64,000 bases of DNA, taken from positions 124,001-188,000 of the forward strand of contig NZ_QAYE01000009.1 of assembly GCF_003053745.1 (NCBI RefSeq), written 5' to 3'. The translations under genes and the position numbers were made by a program. Below the pieces are notes generated by a model that saw nothing but the letters and a program-made list of their open reading frames with translations, did not search any database and had not been told where the DNA came from. Source of the stretch: Sphingomonas faeni. GTDB lineage: Bacteria; Pseudomonadota; Alphaproteobacteria; Sphingomonadales; Sphingomonadaceae. Of this stretch, positions 41,060 through 50,674 are shown one piece after another (the first letter of the stretch is position 1; every line of letters begins with the position of its first letter).

Positions 41060-42663
41060 TCGGGCTCTCCAACGAGCGGCAGGGCAATGGTCGCCCGCGT
41101 GTTTCCGGCGGTATCGGTGACGCGCGAAAGGGTGCCGCCATGCGCCTCGACGATCGCGCGCGCGACGAGGATGCCGATGCCCATGCCGGGCTGCTCGGGG
41201 CGGGCGGGTCGCGATCCGTTCACGACCACCAGCTCGACGCCTCGGTTCGTGCGGGTCACCCCGAGTATCACGGTGCCATTGCCGCAGGCCTGGACCGCGT
41301 TGCGCACCAGGTTGACGATCGCCTGCGCCAGTTCGACCTCCTGCGCGAGAATGACGAGGTCGGGCGCGACGGCGTCGATCGACAGCGTGACACCGTGCGA
41401 TTTCGCCTCGGGGCGGGCCAGCGCCGCGACGGTGTCGATCAACGTCGCGAGCGGCAGGGGCGTCGGTACGTCGACCGTCCGTCCGCCGAACCGACGCAGC
41501 CGGCGGACCAGCGTCGACAATGCGGCGGCCTTGCGATCGATCAGCGCTGCAGTCGTCGCGATCTCGACATCGGCCGAGACGGTCAGCTCGTGCAGATGCT
41601 TGGCCTCGATCGCCAGCGTCGAGAGCGGCTGGCTGATCTCGTGGATGACCGCCACCGACATCGCCCGCAACGTCTTCAGCCGCTCCGCCTGGAACAACAG
41701 GCGATCGCGGCGTTCGAGATCGACCCGCACCCTGGCCTGCGCATCCGCGAAACTGCCCGCCAGATACCCGACGACCATGATCGAGGCGAGGCTCATGTGC
41801 AGCGCGAGGCGCCCGCCCATGTCCATCGGCATCGCGGTCTGCGGCAGGACCATCGCCGCGACGACGACGATCGCCAGCCAGCTCGCCAGTCGCCCGAACC
41901 GCAGCCCGATCCACGCGACCGCGAGCAGGACGGGGGTATGCGGCGTGCCCAGGCCGATCCGCGCGAGCAGGATCTCGATCGCGAACGACGCCACCAGGAT
42001 CACCACGGCCTCCGCGACCGACGCCATGCTCGGGCGTCCGGGCCGCAATGTGCCGCCCGTCGCAAGGTCCGCCACCCAGAGCAGGGGCGGCGCCAGCAGC
42101 AGGACGCCGAGCAGGTCGCCGACGACGAACCCGGTCAGCGACGTCACCGTCTCGCGCAGCCCGGATACGCCGGTGAGATCGGGGCGCAGCAACGACCACG
42201 GCAGCGCGGTCAACGCAGCGGCGGCGGGCGCGCCGACCGAGGCGAGGCCGAGCGGCATCGGCGCAACGCTCATGCTCGTCTGCGCGCGATCCGCCATCGT
42301 CCGGACCAGCAGTACGATCAGGCCATAGACCAGCGGCGGACGGATCACGCCGATCAGCGCGGTCAGCCATCCCGCCGACCGCGGATCGATCACGCCCGTG
42401 CCAATCTGCACGAGGATCTCGGCCACGATGATCGCAAGGGTCAGCCGCGGCCCACGCCGCCACAGCAGCGCGATGCGGAAGCCGGCAGCGGGATAGAGCA
42501 ACGAATAGAAACCGCGCCCGCCCCATTCGGCGGCGATATGATGCGCCGCCAGAAACGCGATCGCGTACCCGACCAGCCAGGGCAGGTCGGCGACCGTCGG
42601 CACGACGGCGGTGGCGCGGGAGGGGATGCGGGGCTCTACGAAGGGCTTGGCGAGCGTCGTCAT
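41056..42663 (-). CDS. MASE1-type membrane sensor histidine kinase
   Basis: 535 residues. The N-terminal about 300 residues hold eight or so hydrophobic segments in a MASE1-like sensor (LPWLVGYAIAFLAAHHIA; SLLYPAAGFRIALLWRRG). The dimerisation domain has HEISQPLSTLAIEAKHLHEL with the phospho-accepting His, and the ATPase has NLVRNAVQAC and GMGIGILVARAIVEAHGG. FixL-like transmitter group. Signals through the overlapping FixJ-type regulator. Confidence 0.93.
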   Translation of the reverse strand: MTTLAKPFVEPRIPSRATAVVPTVADLPWLVGYAIAFLAAHHIAAEWGGRGFYSLLYPAAGFRIALLWRRGPRLTLAIIVAEILVQIGTGVIDPRSAGWLTALIGVIRPPLVYGLIVLLVRTMADRAQTSMSVAPMPLGLASVGAPAAAALTALPWSLLRPDLTGVSGLRETVTSLTGFVVGDLLGVLLLAPPLLWVADLATGGTLRPGRPSMASVAEAVVILVASFAIEILLARIGLGTPHTPVLLAVAWIGLRFGRLASWLAIVVVAAMVLPQTAMPMDMGGRLALHMSLASIMVVGYLAGSFADAQARVRVDLERRDRLLFQAERLKTLRAMSVAVIHEISQPLSTLAIEAKHLHELTVSADVEIATTAALIDRKAAALSTLVRRLRRFGGRTVDVPTPLPLATLIDTVAALARPEAKSHGVTLSIDAVAPDLVILAQEVELAQAIVNLVRNAVQACGNGTVILGVTRTNRGVELVVVNGSRPARPEQPGMGIGILVARAIVEAHGGTLSRVTDTAGNTRATIALPLVGEPE

Positions 42664-42696
42664 TACGGCCTCCCTGCCAGATCGAAACGCCGCAGC

Positions 42697-43653
42697 CTAT
42701 CCGGGCGTATCCCGGAATGCGATCCTAGCTGAAAGTGGCACGTCGCGATCGCTCGGCGGCAAGTCCCAATAGGGCGGATCGCCGAACGAGGCCCTGAGGC
42801 TCAACGTCAGGGCAGCGATCTTTGCCGACGCAGTTCGCTCTCGCGGATAAGCAATGTACAGCTCGGCACCCTCGGCCGCGTAGCCGATATCAATCCTGAT
42901 CAGGGTACCGGTCGCGACATCGGCATGCGCGAAGAACGTCGGCAGCAACGTGATGCCCAGCCCGGCCAGTGCCGCATCGCGCATCACGAGCCCGTTGTTG
43001 ACGCGCAAAGCAGCGCGCGGTCGCACGACGGTCCACCCGTCGGCGCTCGCAAAACGCCAGTCGGCATCGCGGTTTGCGTAGAGAATGCCGCAATGCGCTT
43101 CGAGGTCGGCTACGCTTTGCGGCACGCCGTGCTGCGCGAGATAGGCAGGCGAGGCCACGAGGATGCGCTGGCTGGTGGCGAGCCGCTTGGCGACCAGCCT
43201 GGTGTCGGCGATCGTGCCGTGGCGAATGACCGCGTCGAAGCCGTCGGCCGCCGCATCGACGAAGCGGTCGTCGAGTTCGAGCGTCAGGTCGATGCCCGGA
43301 TGGTCGGCTAGGAAGCGACAGATTGCTGGTCCGAGATGCAGCACGCCGAAGCCGACTGGTGCGGACAGGCGCAACGGCCCGACCAGCGTGCCGCGCCGTG
43401 CCGCCATCTCTGTCGCGCCCTCCGCTGCCTCGTACAGGATCCGCTGCGCGCGCGGCAGGAAGGTCTGGCCGTCTTCGGTCAGCGACAGCTTGCGCGTCGT
43501 GCGTTGGATCAGGCGCGTGTCAAGCAATCGCTCCAGCTCCGCCAGTCGTTCGCTGACCACCGATTTGGCGTTGCCGAGACGCCGCGCCGCCGCACTGATC
43601 GACCCCGCTTCCGCGGTGGCAACGAACGCCGCAATACCGTCGAGCTTCATCAT
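42697..43653 (-). CDS. LysR-family transcriptional regulator
   Basis: 318 residues. The N-terminal HTH is standard (AFVATAEAGSISAAARRLGN, then KSVVSERLAELERLLDTRLI). The substrate-binding domain begins near residue 90 and resembles CrgA/DmlR-type LysR proteins (VGPLRLSAPVGFGVLHLGPA; GLGITLLPTFFA). Divergent from an alpha/beta hydrolase, its likely target. Confidence 0.94.
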   Translation of the reverse strand: MMKLDGIAAFVATAEAGSISAAARRLGNAKSVVSERLAELERLLDTRLIQRTTRKLSLTEDGQTFLPRAQRILYEAAEGATEMAARRGTLVGPLRLSAPVGFGVLHLGPAICRFLADHPGIDLTLELDDRFVDAAADGFDAVIRHGTIADTRLVAKRLATSQRILVASPAYLAQHGVPQSVADLEAHCGILYANRDADWRFASADGWTVVRPRAALRVNNGLVMRDAALAGLGITLLPTFFAHADVATGTLIRIDIGYAAEGAELYIAYPRERTASAKIAALTLSLRASFGDPPYWDLPPSDRDVPLSARIAFRDTPG

Positions 43654-43763
43654 CGTTCGACAATCCCGGAAGGCGGTTTCGGCTTTTGCCGGCTAGTGCG
43701 AACGGTGCTCGCGCGGCACGCTCCTGTCCAGTTGCAGCGGCCATGCTGCCCAGGAGCACCGTG

Positions 43764-44681
43764 ATGCTACGACACGCCGCTGCCGCCATCCTGGCGATAC
43801 TCGTCGCTACGCCCGCGTTGGCGCAGGTCCAGCCATTCCCACCTGGCTTCACCGAACGCGATATCGCGACCAACGGTACGACGATCCATGTGCGCGCGGG
43901 GGGCCACGGTCCAGCGGTCCTGTTGCTGCACGGCTATGGCGAGACCGGTGACATGTGGGCACCGCTCGCCGCCGATCTGGCGCGCAACCACCTGGTGATC
44001 GTTCCCGACCTGCGCGGCATGGGCCTCTCATCGAAACCGGCGGGCGGCTACGACAAGTCGACGCAGGCAGTCGACATGGTCGGTGTGCTCGACGCGCTGC
44101 AGATCGACAGGACCGATCTGGTGACGCACGATATCGGCAACATGGTCGGCTATGCCTTCGCCGCCCGGAACCGCAACCGCGTGACCCGGTTCGTCCTGAT
44201 GGACGCGCCCTTGCCGGGCGTCGGGCCTTGGGACGAACTGCTGAAGAACCCGCTGCTTTGGCATTTCCGGTTCGGCGGTCCCGATATGGAGCGGCTCGTC
44301 GCGGGTCGCGAGCGTATCTATCTCGACCGGTTCTGGAACGAGTTCTCGGCGTCACCGGCGAAGTTTAGCGAAGCCTCCCGCGTTCATTATGCCGCGCTCT
44401 ATGCCCGACCCGGCGCGATGCATGCGGGCTTTGCGCAGTTCGCCGCATTCGACCGCGACGCAGCGGACAATGCCGGCTTCGTCGCGGCGGGCAAGCTGAC
44501 CATGCCGGTGCTTGCCATCGGTGGCGCCAAGTCGTTCGGACCGATGATGGCGACGGTCATGCGGTTCGCCGCGAGCGACGTGACCGAGGCGGTGATTCCG
44601 GACTCGGGCCACTGGCTGATGGAAGAACAGCCTGTCGCGACAATCTCAGCCGTACGCGGCTTCTTGGATACCAAACGATAA
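43764..44681 (+). CDS. Exported alpha/beta hydrolase (epoxide-hydrolase-like)
   Basis: 305 residues from ATG 43764 with AGGAG seven bases upstream; a signal peptide follows (MLRHAAAAILAILVATPALA). The fold has LLLHGYGETGDMWAPLA, the oxyanion segment, and a nucleophile motif VTHDIGNMVGY with Asp as nucleophile, typical of epoxide hydrolases and haloalkane dehalogenases. The catalytic His is in IPDSGHWLMEE. Divergent from the LysR gene. Probable periplasmic detoxification enzyme; substrate unknown. Confidence 0.9.
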   Translation: MLRHAAAAILAILVATPALAQVQPFPPGFTERDIATNGTTIHVRAGGHGPAVLLLHGYGETGDMWAPLAADLARNHLVIVPDLRGMGLSSKPAGGYDKSTQAVDMVGVLDALQIDRTDLVTHDIGNMVGYAFAARNRNRVTRFVLMDAPLPGVGPWDELLKNPLLWHFRFGGPDMERLVAGRERIYLDRFWNEFSASPAKFSEASRVHYAALYARPGAMHAGFAQFAAFDRDAADNAGFVAAGKLTMPVLAIGGAKSFGPMMATVMRFAASDVTEAVIPDSGHWLMEEQPVATISAVRGFLDTKR

Positions 44682-44785
44682 GGACGGGTAGGCGTCGATC
44701 ATCGCGTACGTACTTCCCAGCCGAGTCAGTCGGCATCGTCCGACCGATCGTCAGTCGTGCCTGCAGGATTGGCGCAATACGGGCG

Positions 44786-45235
44786 TCACTGCGTTACCGG
44801 GCGGTCCCCTGCGAGTGCTCGCCGCAGTGCTGCGACCTCCACGTTCAGCGCCGCGAGTCGATCCTGCGTCATGCCGGACCGCTCGACTATCAGCGGGCCA
44901 AGGCACCCGGTCTCCGTCCACCGCGCTTTGCCGGTCTCGGTCAGCCGGACGCGCACCTGTCGCTCATCGGCGGGGTTGCGGATGCGCGTGACCAGCCCCG
45001 CCGCCTCCAGCCGTTTCGCCAACGGCGTGATCGTGCTCGGTTCGAGCGCGAGCCGATCTGCGATCGCGCCGATCGAACAGCCATCCTCCGCTTCGTTGAG
45101 CGTCTGGAGAACGAGAAACTGTGGATAGGTGATGCCGAGCCGGTCGAGCACGGGCTTGTACGCACGATTGATCGCAATCGTCGCGGCATACAGCGAAAAG
45201 CAGAGCTGGTCGTCGAGGGGCAGGGGATCGGACAC
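44786..45235 (-). CDS. ohrR: OhrR-type MarR-family peroxide-sensing repressor
   Basis: 149 residues. The reactive N-terminal cysteine is Cys12 in DDQLCFSLYAA. The winged helix includes GITYPQFLVLQTLNEAEDG, SIGAIADRLALEPSTITPLA and DERQVRVRLTETG. It represses ohr until the cysteine is oxidised by organic hydroperoxide. Divergent from ohr, with two matching operator-like sequences in the 117-base gap. Confidence 0.93.
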   Translation of the reverse strand: MSDPLPLDDQLCFSLYAATIAINRAYKPVLDRLGITYPQFLVLQTLNEAEDGCSIGAIADRLALEPSTITPLAKRLEAAGLVTRIRNPADERQVRVRLTETGKARWTETGCLGPLIVERSGMTQDRLAALNVEVAALRRALAGDRPVTQ

Positions 45236-45272
45236 GTCAGGCTCCTTCAGGCATGACCGTACATAAAATTAC

Positions 45273-45333
45273 TTATCGCGGCAAATCTTACTGGACTTCG
45301 GTACCGCGAGATCGTAGACAGTTATCGCGATAA
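45273..45333. promoter_or_regulatory. Two OhrR operator-like palindromes
   Basis: TTATCGCGATAA at 45322-45333 is a perfect 12-base palindrome, and TTATCGCGGCAA at 45273-45284 differs at two positions. They are spaced 49 bases apart in the ohrR/ohr gap, one near each start, as expected for an autoregulated OhrR control region. Confidence 0.75.
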
Positions 45334-45352
45334 ACAATATGGAGATTTCAGC

Positions 45353-45778
45353 ATGTCCGTCGATGTAAAATACACCACCGAAGCCACCGCAACCGGCGGC
45401 CGCGACGGCCATGCACGGTCGCAGGACGGGCGTTTCGACGTCGCGCTTTCGACGCCGAAGGAACTGGGCGGCGCAGGCGGCGACGGCAGCAACCCCGAGC
45501 AGCTGTTCGCAGCCGGCTATTCCGCGTGCTTCATCGGCGCACTAAAGGTCGCTGGGCAGCAGTTGAAGGTGAAGCTGCCCGACGACGTGGCGGTCACCGC
45601 AAAGGTCGGGATCGGCCCTCGCTCGGCTGGCGGTTTCGGAATCACCACCGACCTGACCGTGTCGCTGCCAGGCATCGACCGCGCCGAAGCGCAGCGTCTG
45701 GTCGATGCCGCACACGAGATCTGCCCCTATTCGAACGCCACGCGTGGCAATGTCGATGTCGGCCTGACGCTCGCCTGA
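45353..45778 (+). CDS. ohr: Organic hydroperoxide resistance protein Ohr
   Basis: 141 residues. Both redox cysteines are present: [11 protein letters not shown] (about 60) and [12 protein letters not shown] (about 125). [20 protein letters not shown] and [14 protein letters not shown] are typical. The thiol peroxidase reduces organic hydroperoxides using lipoylated protein. GGAGA precedes the ATG. Followed by a strong intrinsic terminator. Confidence 0.96.
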   Translation: MSVDVKYTTEATATGGRDGHARSQDGRFDVALSTPKELGGAGGDGSNPEQLFAAGYSACFIGALKVAGQQLKVKLPDDVAVTAKVGIGPRSAGGFGITTDLTVSLPGIDRAEAQRLVDAAHEICPYSNATRGNVDVGLTLA

Positions 45779-45790
45779 AGTTGAGGCCCT

Positions 45791-45830
45791 GACGGTCGGG
45801 CGGCGCGTTTGCTGCCCGACCGTCTTCAAT
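45791..45830 (+). terminator. Intrinsic terminator of ohr
   Basis: An 11-base stem GACGGTCGGGC with its complement at 45814-45824 and a T-rich tail (TTCAATT), 12 bases after the ohr stop. Confidence 0.8.
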
Positions 45831-45922
45831 TGGTCGCAAGACCAAGCCGCTGACGTCGAGCGGCCTCTAAGTCACGTCCGATGCATGTTGACATTAATGG
45901 TCACGGCTCCGATGTAACTTGC

Positions 45923-46030
45923 ATGTACGCTCTTGCGACACATAAGCGTTTCCTCGACCATTCGGGTCAACTCGCCGCACGCGGTTAGCCCGAGCTCGCG
46001 GCTGTTCGCCGTTCGAGTTCGGGCTTTATT
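45923..46030 (+). ncRNA. Candidate small RNA or transcription attenuator
   Basis: TTGACA at 45888-45893 and GATGTA at 45911-45916 form a promoter-like pair with 17-base spacing. A 12-base stem (45987-45998 with 46014-46025, one G-U pair) followed by TTTATT forms a terminator. The roughly 108-base product contains no credible frame and a CCTC that could pair with ribosome sites. It could be a separate small RNA or the attenuated leader of the 94-residue gene starting 62 bases downstream. Confidence 0.4.
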
Positions 46031-46091
46031 CGATCTGACCTTTGGGACGTGCTCTGCGCGCCCATGATCTCGAGTAAACGGAAACCGCACA

Positions 46092-46376
46092 GTGTCGGAA
46101 CAGAACCCTGATAAAGATAGTCGCCCTTTGGCGGATCATGACGTCGAGCTGCAGGATCGCGCCTCGCAGCCCTTCCTTAGAATGAGGCCGAAGCATTTTT
46201 TCTCGAACAAGTTCGAGCTGGAGATCGTCGAAAACTATTCTGCCGATGATGGCGATCGTTGGGATCGCAAGCAGCCGAACTGGTTGAACCGCTTCATCGA
46301 CGTGAATCTTGTGCTTATGATCCTCGTGATCGGCGTGCCAATCCTTTTATATTGCATCGTCGCCTCGGCGAAATAG
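46092..46376 (+). CDS. Small membrane-anchored hypothetical protein
   Basis: 94 residues from GTG 46092 (MSEQNPDKDSRPLADHDVEL). The N-terminal 65 residues are polar; the C-terminus has one membrane helix (about 70-91, VNLVLMILVIGVPILLYCIV). Function unknown. The terminator-like structure 62 bases upstream may control it. Confidence 0.55.
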   Translation: MSEQNPDKDSRPLADHDVELQDRASQPFLRMRPKHFFSNKFELEIVENYSADDGDRWDRKQPNWLNRFIDVNLVLMILVIGVPILLYCIVASAK

Positions 46377-46799
46377 GCGCCGGACTCACGGTACAGGACT
46401 GTTCGCGACGATGTCGCGGGCAGTCGTCGACTGATAGAATAGCTGGCGACTTGCCGCAAAATCCGTGTCGATAAGCAAGTAACGGTAGTTTCTCACCGGA
46501 CTCCCGCGCTGCCTGTCCATGATAGGTAAGTATGTAATACGTTTAATGCGGCGTGATATCGCCGTGCCGCGCGCGCAATTCCGGCGCGTTTCATAGAACT
46601 GATGATCTACTCCGACATCTACGATGTGGCGTCGAAGTTGAGACGAAACCCAGCCAGTATCAGTAAAACCGATTATATTTATGTCGGACGATGAACAAAA
46701 TGTAATGATGCACGTATGTTAAACACCTGGTGTTAAATTTCATACAAACATAGTAAGCGCCTGCCAGCAGGGGCGCATTTTTCAATTCAAGGACATACT
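46377..46799. other. 423-base AT-rich leader upstream of the MucR-like gene
   Basis: No gene supported. The right half (46600-46800) is strikingly AT-rich for this genome and contains the palindrome AACACC-T-GGTGTT at 46722-46734. MucR/Ros-type regulators bind AT-rich DNA and often control themselves, so an autoregulatory region is likely. Confidence 0.5.
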
Positions 46800-47315
46800 G
46801 TGACTGACACACTGAATACCGTCGAGCTTGCCGCCGAACTGACGGCAGCATGGCTTGCCAATCCCAATACGCGCACCGCTGCCGACGACGTACCTGCGTT
46901 CCTCGTCGCGATGCATTCGGCCGTCGAGAAGCTGGTCGGCAATGGTGAAGCGGAGCCCGAGGCAACGGCACAGCCGACATCCGAGCCAGCCGTTTCGGTG
47001 CGCAAGTCGCTTGCATCGCCCGACCACATCATCTCGATGCTCGACGGCAAGAAGTACAAGACGCTGCGCCGTCACCTGTCGACCAACGGCATGACGCCGG
47101 AGCAGTACCGCGAGCGCTTCAACCTGAAGGCCGACTATCCGATGGTCGCCGCGACCTATTCGGAAGCGCGCCGTGCGATGGCGAAGTCGATCGGGCTTGG
47201 TCGCAAGGCCGGTGCAACGGTCGAAAAGGCGTCGGAAGACGCAGTGAAGACCGTTCGCAAGGGTGGCAAGGCAGCACTGGATGCCGCCAAGAAGACGCTC
47301 GGCAGCGAGGATTGA
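46800..47315 (+). CDS. MucR/Ros-family regulator lacking canonical zinc ligands
   Basis: 171 residues from GTG 46800. Residues about 70-135 match MucR/Ros: IISMLDGKKYKTLRRHLSTN, GMTPEQYRERFNLKADYPMV and YSEARRAMAKSIGLGRK. The first zinc ligand (Cys of CxED/CxxC) is Ser, and the second His of the HxxxxH pair is Asn (HLSTNG). Zinc-less Ros homologues (the Ml proteins) exist in Mesorhizobium, so it may still fold and bind DNA. The lysine/alanine-rich tail (TVRKGGKAALDAAKKTLG) is histone H1-like. Confidence 0.88.
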   Translation: MTDTLNTVELAAELTAAWLANPNTRTAADDVPAFLVAMHSAVEKLVGNGEAEPEATAQPTSEPAVSVRKSLASPDHIISMLDGKKYKTLRRHLSTNGMTPEQYRERFNLKADYPMVAATYSEARRAMAKSIGLGRKAGATVEKASEDAVKTVRKGGKAALDAAKKTLGSED

Positions 47316-47322
47316 GATCGGC

Positions 47323-47356
47323 GAGGGGGAGGGCGCCGTCCTTCCCCTCTCCCCTT
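47323..47356. terminator. Hairpin between convergent mucR-like and merR-like genes
   Basis: GAGGGGGAGG at 47323-47332 pairs with CCTTCCCCTC at 47340-47349 (one G-U) and is followed by TCCCCTTTA. Probable bidirectional terminator. Confidence 0.55.
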
Positions 47357-47375
47357 TATGACGGCCAGTTACGCG

Positions 47376-47876
47376 CTATGCGCGCCGGCCGTCCTCGGCC
47401 AGCGCCTGCGCTAAAAGCGCGCGGATCGCACGCAGCGCCGGTATCACCGGCTCGATCGTGTCGGTCGTGACCGGCGATGTCTTTTCGGCCGCAAGCAACT
47501 GCTGCACGCCGCGGACGGTATAGCCTTCGCGGTTGAGTAGCGTATCGATGCGCCGCACCAATACCGCATCCTCGGCACGGTAATAGCGCCGGTTCCCCGC
47601 GCGCTGCAGCGGCCGCAACTGGGGAAACCGGGTCTCCCAATAGCGCAGGATATGCTGTGGCAGGCCGGTCTCACGCGAGAGTTCGCCGATCGTCCGGAAC
47701 GCAGCGCCTGCCTTGCCCGGACCCGCCGTCGCTATACCCACGGCACCTATGGATGTGCTGCCGTCGTCGTCGGAACCGGGACCGCCCGCTACGTCGATGT
47801 CGTCCGTGAAATCGCCACCGGAAGTATCGGCGTCATCGGGCATGACCGGATCAGTCGGCACCGACGATGCGCTCAC
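47376..47876 (-). CDS. MerR-family transcriptional regulator
   Basis: 166 residues. After an acidic, glycine-rich N-terminus of about 58 residues, the MerR HTH appears: [40 protein letters not shown] and [24 protein letters not shown] sequence. The order plsX-fabH-ihfA-merR is conserved in sphingomonads and related bacteria. The start overlaps the ihfA stop by 26 bases; ATG 47843 is an alternative. Confidence 0.92.
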   Translation of the reverse strand: MSASSVPTDPVMPDDADTSGGDFTDDIDVAGGPGSDDDGSTSIGAVGIATAGPGKAGAAFRTIGELSRETGLPQHILRYWETRFPQLRPLQRAGNRRYYRAEDAVLVRRIDTLLNREGYTVRGVQQLLAAEKTSPVTTDTIEPVIPALRAIRALLAQALAEDGRRA

Positions 47877-48156
47877 GCATCATCTGGCTCGCGCGGAACG
47901 TCAGGACGCGGCGCGGTGCGATCGGCACCTCGATACCCGTCTTCGGGTTGCGGCCGACCCGCTCGCCCTTGTCGCGGAGCACGAACGTGCCGAACCCCGA
48001 GATCTTGACGTTCTCGCCTTCGGACAGCGCGCCGCACATCTCGGAAAGAATCTGTTCCACGATCTTCGAGGAATCCGCACGCGACAATCCTACCTCGCGG
48101 TGGAGGGACTCGGCCAGATCGGCGCGCGTCAATGTACCGGTCATCGTCATTCGCAA
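47851..48156 (-). CDS. ihfA: Integration host factor subunit alpha
   Basis: 101 residues. [40 protein letters not shown] and the arm with P in [18 protein letters not shown] identify IHF alpha of the HU family. A DNA-bending architectural protein that also assists phage integration. It lies 88 bases downstream of fabH on the same strand. Confidence 0.96.
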   Translation of the reverse strand: MRMTMTGTLTRADLAESLHREVGLSRADSSKIVEQILSEMCGALSEGENVKISGFGTFVLRDKGERVGRNPKTGIEVPIAPRRVLTFRASQMMRERIVGAD

Positions 48157-48244
48157 GCTCCCAGTCTCGGCGCTTCTCTACACAAGCAGGATCGCGACCG
48201 GAAGAACTTTTGTTCTACAAGTGAATCGATCTCTTTCGACGAGA

Positions 48245-49213
48245 TTAGAAGCGGATAACCGCCGCGCCCCAGGTAAATCCGCCGCCCATCGCCTCGAGCA
48301 CGACGATCTGGCCCTGTCGGACACGTCCATCGCGCACCGCGACATCGAGCGCGAGCGGCACGGAGGCTGCCGAGGTGTTGGCATGCTGGTCTACGGTGAC
48401 CACCACCTTCCCCGGCGCGAGGCCGAGTTTGCGGGCGGTCGCGTCGAGGATGCGGGCGTTCGCTTGGTGCGGCACGACCCAGTCGACCTGGTCCGACGAC
48501 AGCCCGGCCATCGCCAGCGATTCGGTCATCACCGAAGCCAGATTGGTCACCGCATGACGGAAAACCTCGCGGCCCTTCATACGGAGCTTGCCGACGGTGC
48601 CGGTGGTCGAAACGCCGCCGTCGACATAGAGAAGCTCGTTGTGGCGGCCGTCCGCGTGCAGCTTGGTGGTCAGGATGCCGCGACCGCCTTCGTCGGCGGT
48701 GTCCTGCGCCTCAAGCACGATCGCGCCGGCACCGTCGCCGAACAGCACGCAGGTCGTCCGGTCTTCCCAGTCGAGGATGCGGCTGAACGTCTCCGCGCCG
48801 ATCACCAGCGCGCGCTTGGCGACGCCGCTGCGGATCATGCTGTCGACCACCTGGACCGCGTAGAGGAAGCCCGAGCAGACCGCAGCGACGTCGAACGCGA
48901 CGCAGTCGTCGATGCCGAGCATCGCCTGCACCTTGGTGGCGCTCGACGGGAAGGTCTGGTCGGGGGTCGCGGTGGCGAGCACGATCAGGTCGATGCTCTG
49001 CGCCTCGATCCCGGCCGCGGTCAAAGCCGCGCGGCACGCGTCGGCGGCGAGCGTCGCGGTCGTCTCGCCTTCGCCGGCGATGTGACGGAAGTGGATACCG
49101 GTGCGCTCGACGATCCACTCGTCGCTGGTGTCGACCTGCTCCGCCAGTTCGGCGTTGGAGACGCGACGCGCGGGCAGGGCGGAGCCGGTGCCGATGACGA
49201 CCGAACGGATCAT
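48245..49213 (-). CDS. fabH: Beta-ketoacyl-ACP synthase III
   Basis: 322 residues. Catalytic Cys113 in [13 protein letters not shown], His in [11 protein letters not shown] and Asn in [13 protein letters not shown] form the FabH triad. It condenses acetyl-CoA with malonyl-ACP to start fatty acid synthesis. The start overlaps the plsX stop by four bases (ATGA). Confidence 0.97.
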   Translation of the reverse strand: MIRSVVIGTGSALPARRVSNAELAEQVDTSDEWIVERTGIHFRHIAGEGETTATLAADACRAALTAAGIEAQSIDLIVLATATPDQTFPSSATKVQAMLGIDDCVAFDVAAVCSGFLYAVQVVDSMIRSGVAKRALVIGAETFSRILDWEDRTTCVLFGDGAGAIVLEAQDTADEGGRGILTTKLHADGRHNELLYVDGGVSTTGTVGKLRMKGREVFRHAVTNLASVMTESLAMAGLSSDQVDWVVPHQANARILDATARKLGLAPGKVVVTVDQHANTSAASVPLALDVAVRDGRVRQGQIVVLEAMGGGFTWGAAVIRF

Positions 49214-50238
49214 GCCGCCTTCTCCACGCTACCGAGATCGTCGGCGATGCGCCGGACCAGATCGTTGCGGACCATCTTGGCGGCATTGCCGATCGCGGTC
49301 GCGACGCCGCGCTCGGTGGCGCCGCCGTGGCTCTTCACGACGATGCCATTGAGCCCGAGGAAGACCGCGCCGTTGTGATTGTTGGGATCGAGGTGATCGC
49401 GCAGCAATTCGGTTGCGGGGCGCGAGATCAGGAAGCCGAGCTTCGACCGCACCGAACTACGAAACGCGCGCTTGAGCAGGTCGGCGACGAATCGCGCGGT
49501 GCCCTCGGCGGTCTTCAGCGCGATGTTGCCCGAGAAGCCGTCGCACACGACGACATCGACTTCGCCGCGCGACAGCCGGTCGCCCTCGATGAAGCCATTG
49601 AACTGCATGTCGACGGCGGGCGTCGCACGCAGTTGCGCGGCCGCATCGCGGATCTCATCGGTGCCCTTCATGTCCTCGCTGCCGATGTTCAGCAGCGCGA
49701 CGCGTGGGTGCGGGATGTCGAGCGCGGTGCGGGCGTAGGCGGCGCCCATGATCGCGAACTGGACGAGGTTGCGCGCATCGCACTCGGTGTTCGCACCGAG
49801 GTCGAGCATCACCATGTCGGTATCACCGAGCGTCGGCAAACGCGCGGCGAGTGCCGGCCGGTCGATCCCGGGCAGCATTCGCAGCGACAGCTTTGCCATC
49901 GCCATCAGCGCGCCGGTATTCCCCGACGACACCGCGGCGGCGGCGCGACCCTGTTTCACCAGGTCGATCGCGATGCCCATCGACGTCTTCTTCGCACGCC
50001 GGATCGCCTGGGTCGGCTTTTCGCTCGACCCGACGACTTCCGGCGCGTGGACGATCTCCGAATTCTGCGACAGGTTCGGATGAGCCTTCAGCCCCTCGCG
50101 AATCGCAGCTTCGTCGCCGACCAGCAGAAAGCGCATGCCCTCGAATTGATGACGCGCGAGCGCGACACCGGCGAGCATCACTGCCAGCCCGTCATCGCCA
50201 CCCATCGCATCGACCGCGATCCAGCCGCTGTCGGGCAT
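49210..50238 (-). CDS. plsX: Phosphate acyltransferase PlsX
   Basis: 342 residues from ATG 50238 ([20 protein letters not shown]), with GAAGGA a few bases upstream; further in-frame starts up to 50256 exist. Typical sequence includes [42 protein letters not shown] and [14 protein letters not shown]. Converts acyl-ACP to acyl-phosphate for phospholipid synthesis. Coupled with fabH and following rpmF. Confidence 0.96.
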   Translation of the reverse strand: MPDSGWIAVDAMGGDDGLAVMLAGVALARHQFEGMRFLLVGDEAAIREGLKAHPNLSQNSEIVHAPEVVGSSEKPTQAIRRAKKTSMGIAIDLVKQGRAAAAVSSGNTGALMAMAKLSLRMLPGIDRPALAARLPTLGDTDMVMLDLGANTECDARNLVQFAIMGAAYARTALDIPHPRVALLNIGSEDMKGTDEIRDAAAQLRATPAVDMQFNGFIEGDRLSRGEVDVVVCDGFSGNIALKTAEGTARFVADLLKRAFRSSVRSKLGFLISRPATELLRDHLDPNNHNGAVFLGLNGIVVKSHGGATERGVATAIGNAAKMVRNDLVRRIADDLGSVEKAA

Positions 50239-50279
50239 CATCAATCCTTCGTTCAAGTTAGAGGTTCCGGTTGGAAGCC

Positions 50280-50459
50280 TCAGCCCTCGATCGAGAGGAT
50301 TTCACGACCGTTATAGTGACCGCACGAACCGCACAGGTTGTGCGGACGCTTCAGTTCGCCACAGTTCGGGCATTCCTGGAACGACGCGATCGTGAGCGAG
50401 TCGTGGCCACGGCGCATGCCGCGCTTGGAGGGCGAGGTTTTTCTTTTGGGGACGGCCAT
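50280..50459 (-). CDS. rpmF: 50S ribosomal protein L32
   Basis: 59 residues starting [20 protein letters not shown], with four zinc-type cysteines in [18 protein letters not shown]. Ends REILSIEG. A component of the large ribosomal subunit. It lies about 40 bases upstream of plsX on the same strand, the conserved rpmF-plsX-fabH order. Confidence 0.98.
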   Translation of the reverse strand: MAVPKRKTSPSKRGMRRGHDSLTIASFQECPNCGELKRPHNLCGSCGHYNGREILSIEG

Positions 50460-50674
50460 TTCGGCACCTTGTTCAATCTAAAGGTCGGGACTCCGAGTAC
50501 GTCCGGACACGGGACACAGGCAACCGACAAGAATGCCGGCCGCCTGAAGCAACCCATGCGGCCTGACGCTCGCGAAGCGTGGCGCTATAGCGATTTCACC
50601 CCGCGTTGCAAGCTTCTGCCCGGAGTGGCAGGGCATGCGCCTGACAAAAGACCTGATATTTGAGGGGCAACGCC

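Noticed and set aside
40936..42732. Long rightward frames (474 and 598 codons) opposite the histidine kinase
   Set aside because: Shadows of the kinase; the H-box and ATPase motifs are on the minus strand.
45872..46090. 72-codon leftward frame between ohr and the small membrane gene
   Set aside because: No ribosome site, spans a clear rightward terminator hairpin, and its composition is not coding-like.
47867..49378. 503-codon rightward frame across ihfA and fabH
   Set aside because: Antisense to two universally conserved genes and lacks any domain pattern.
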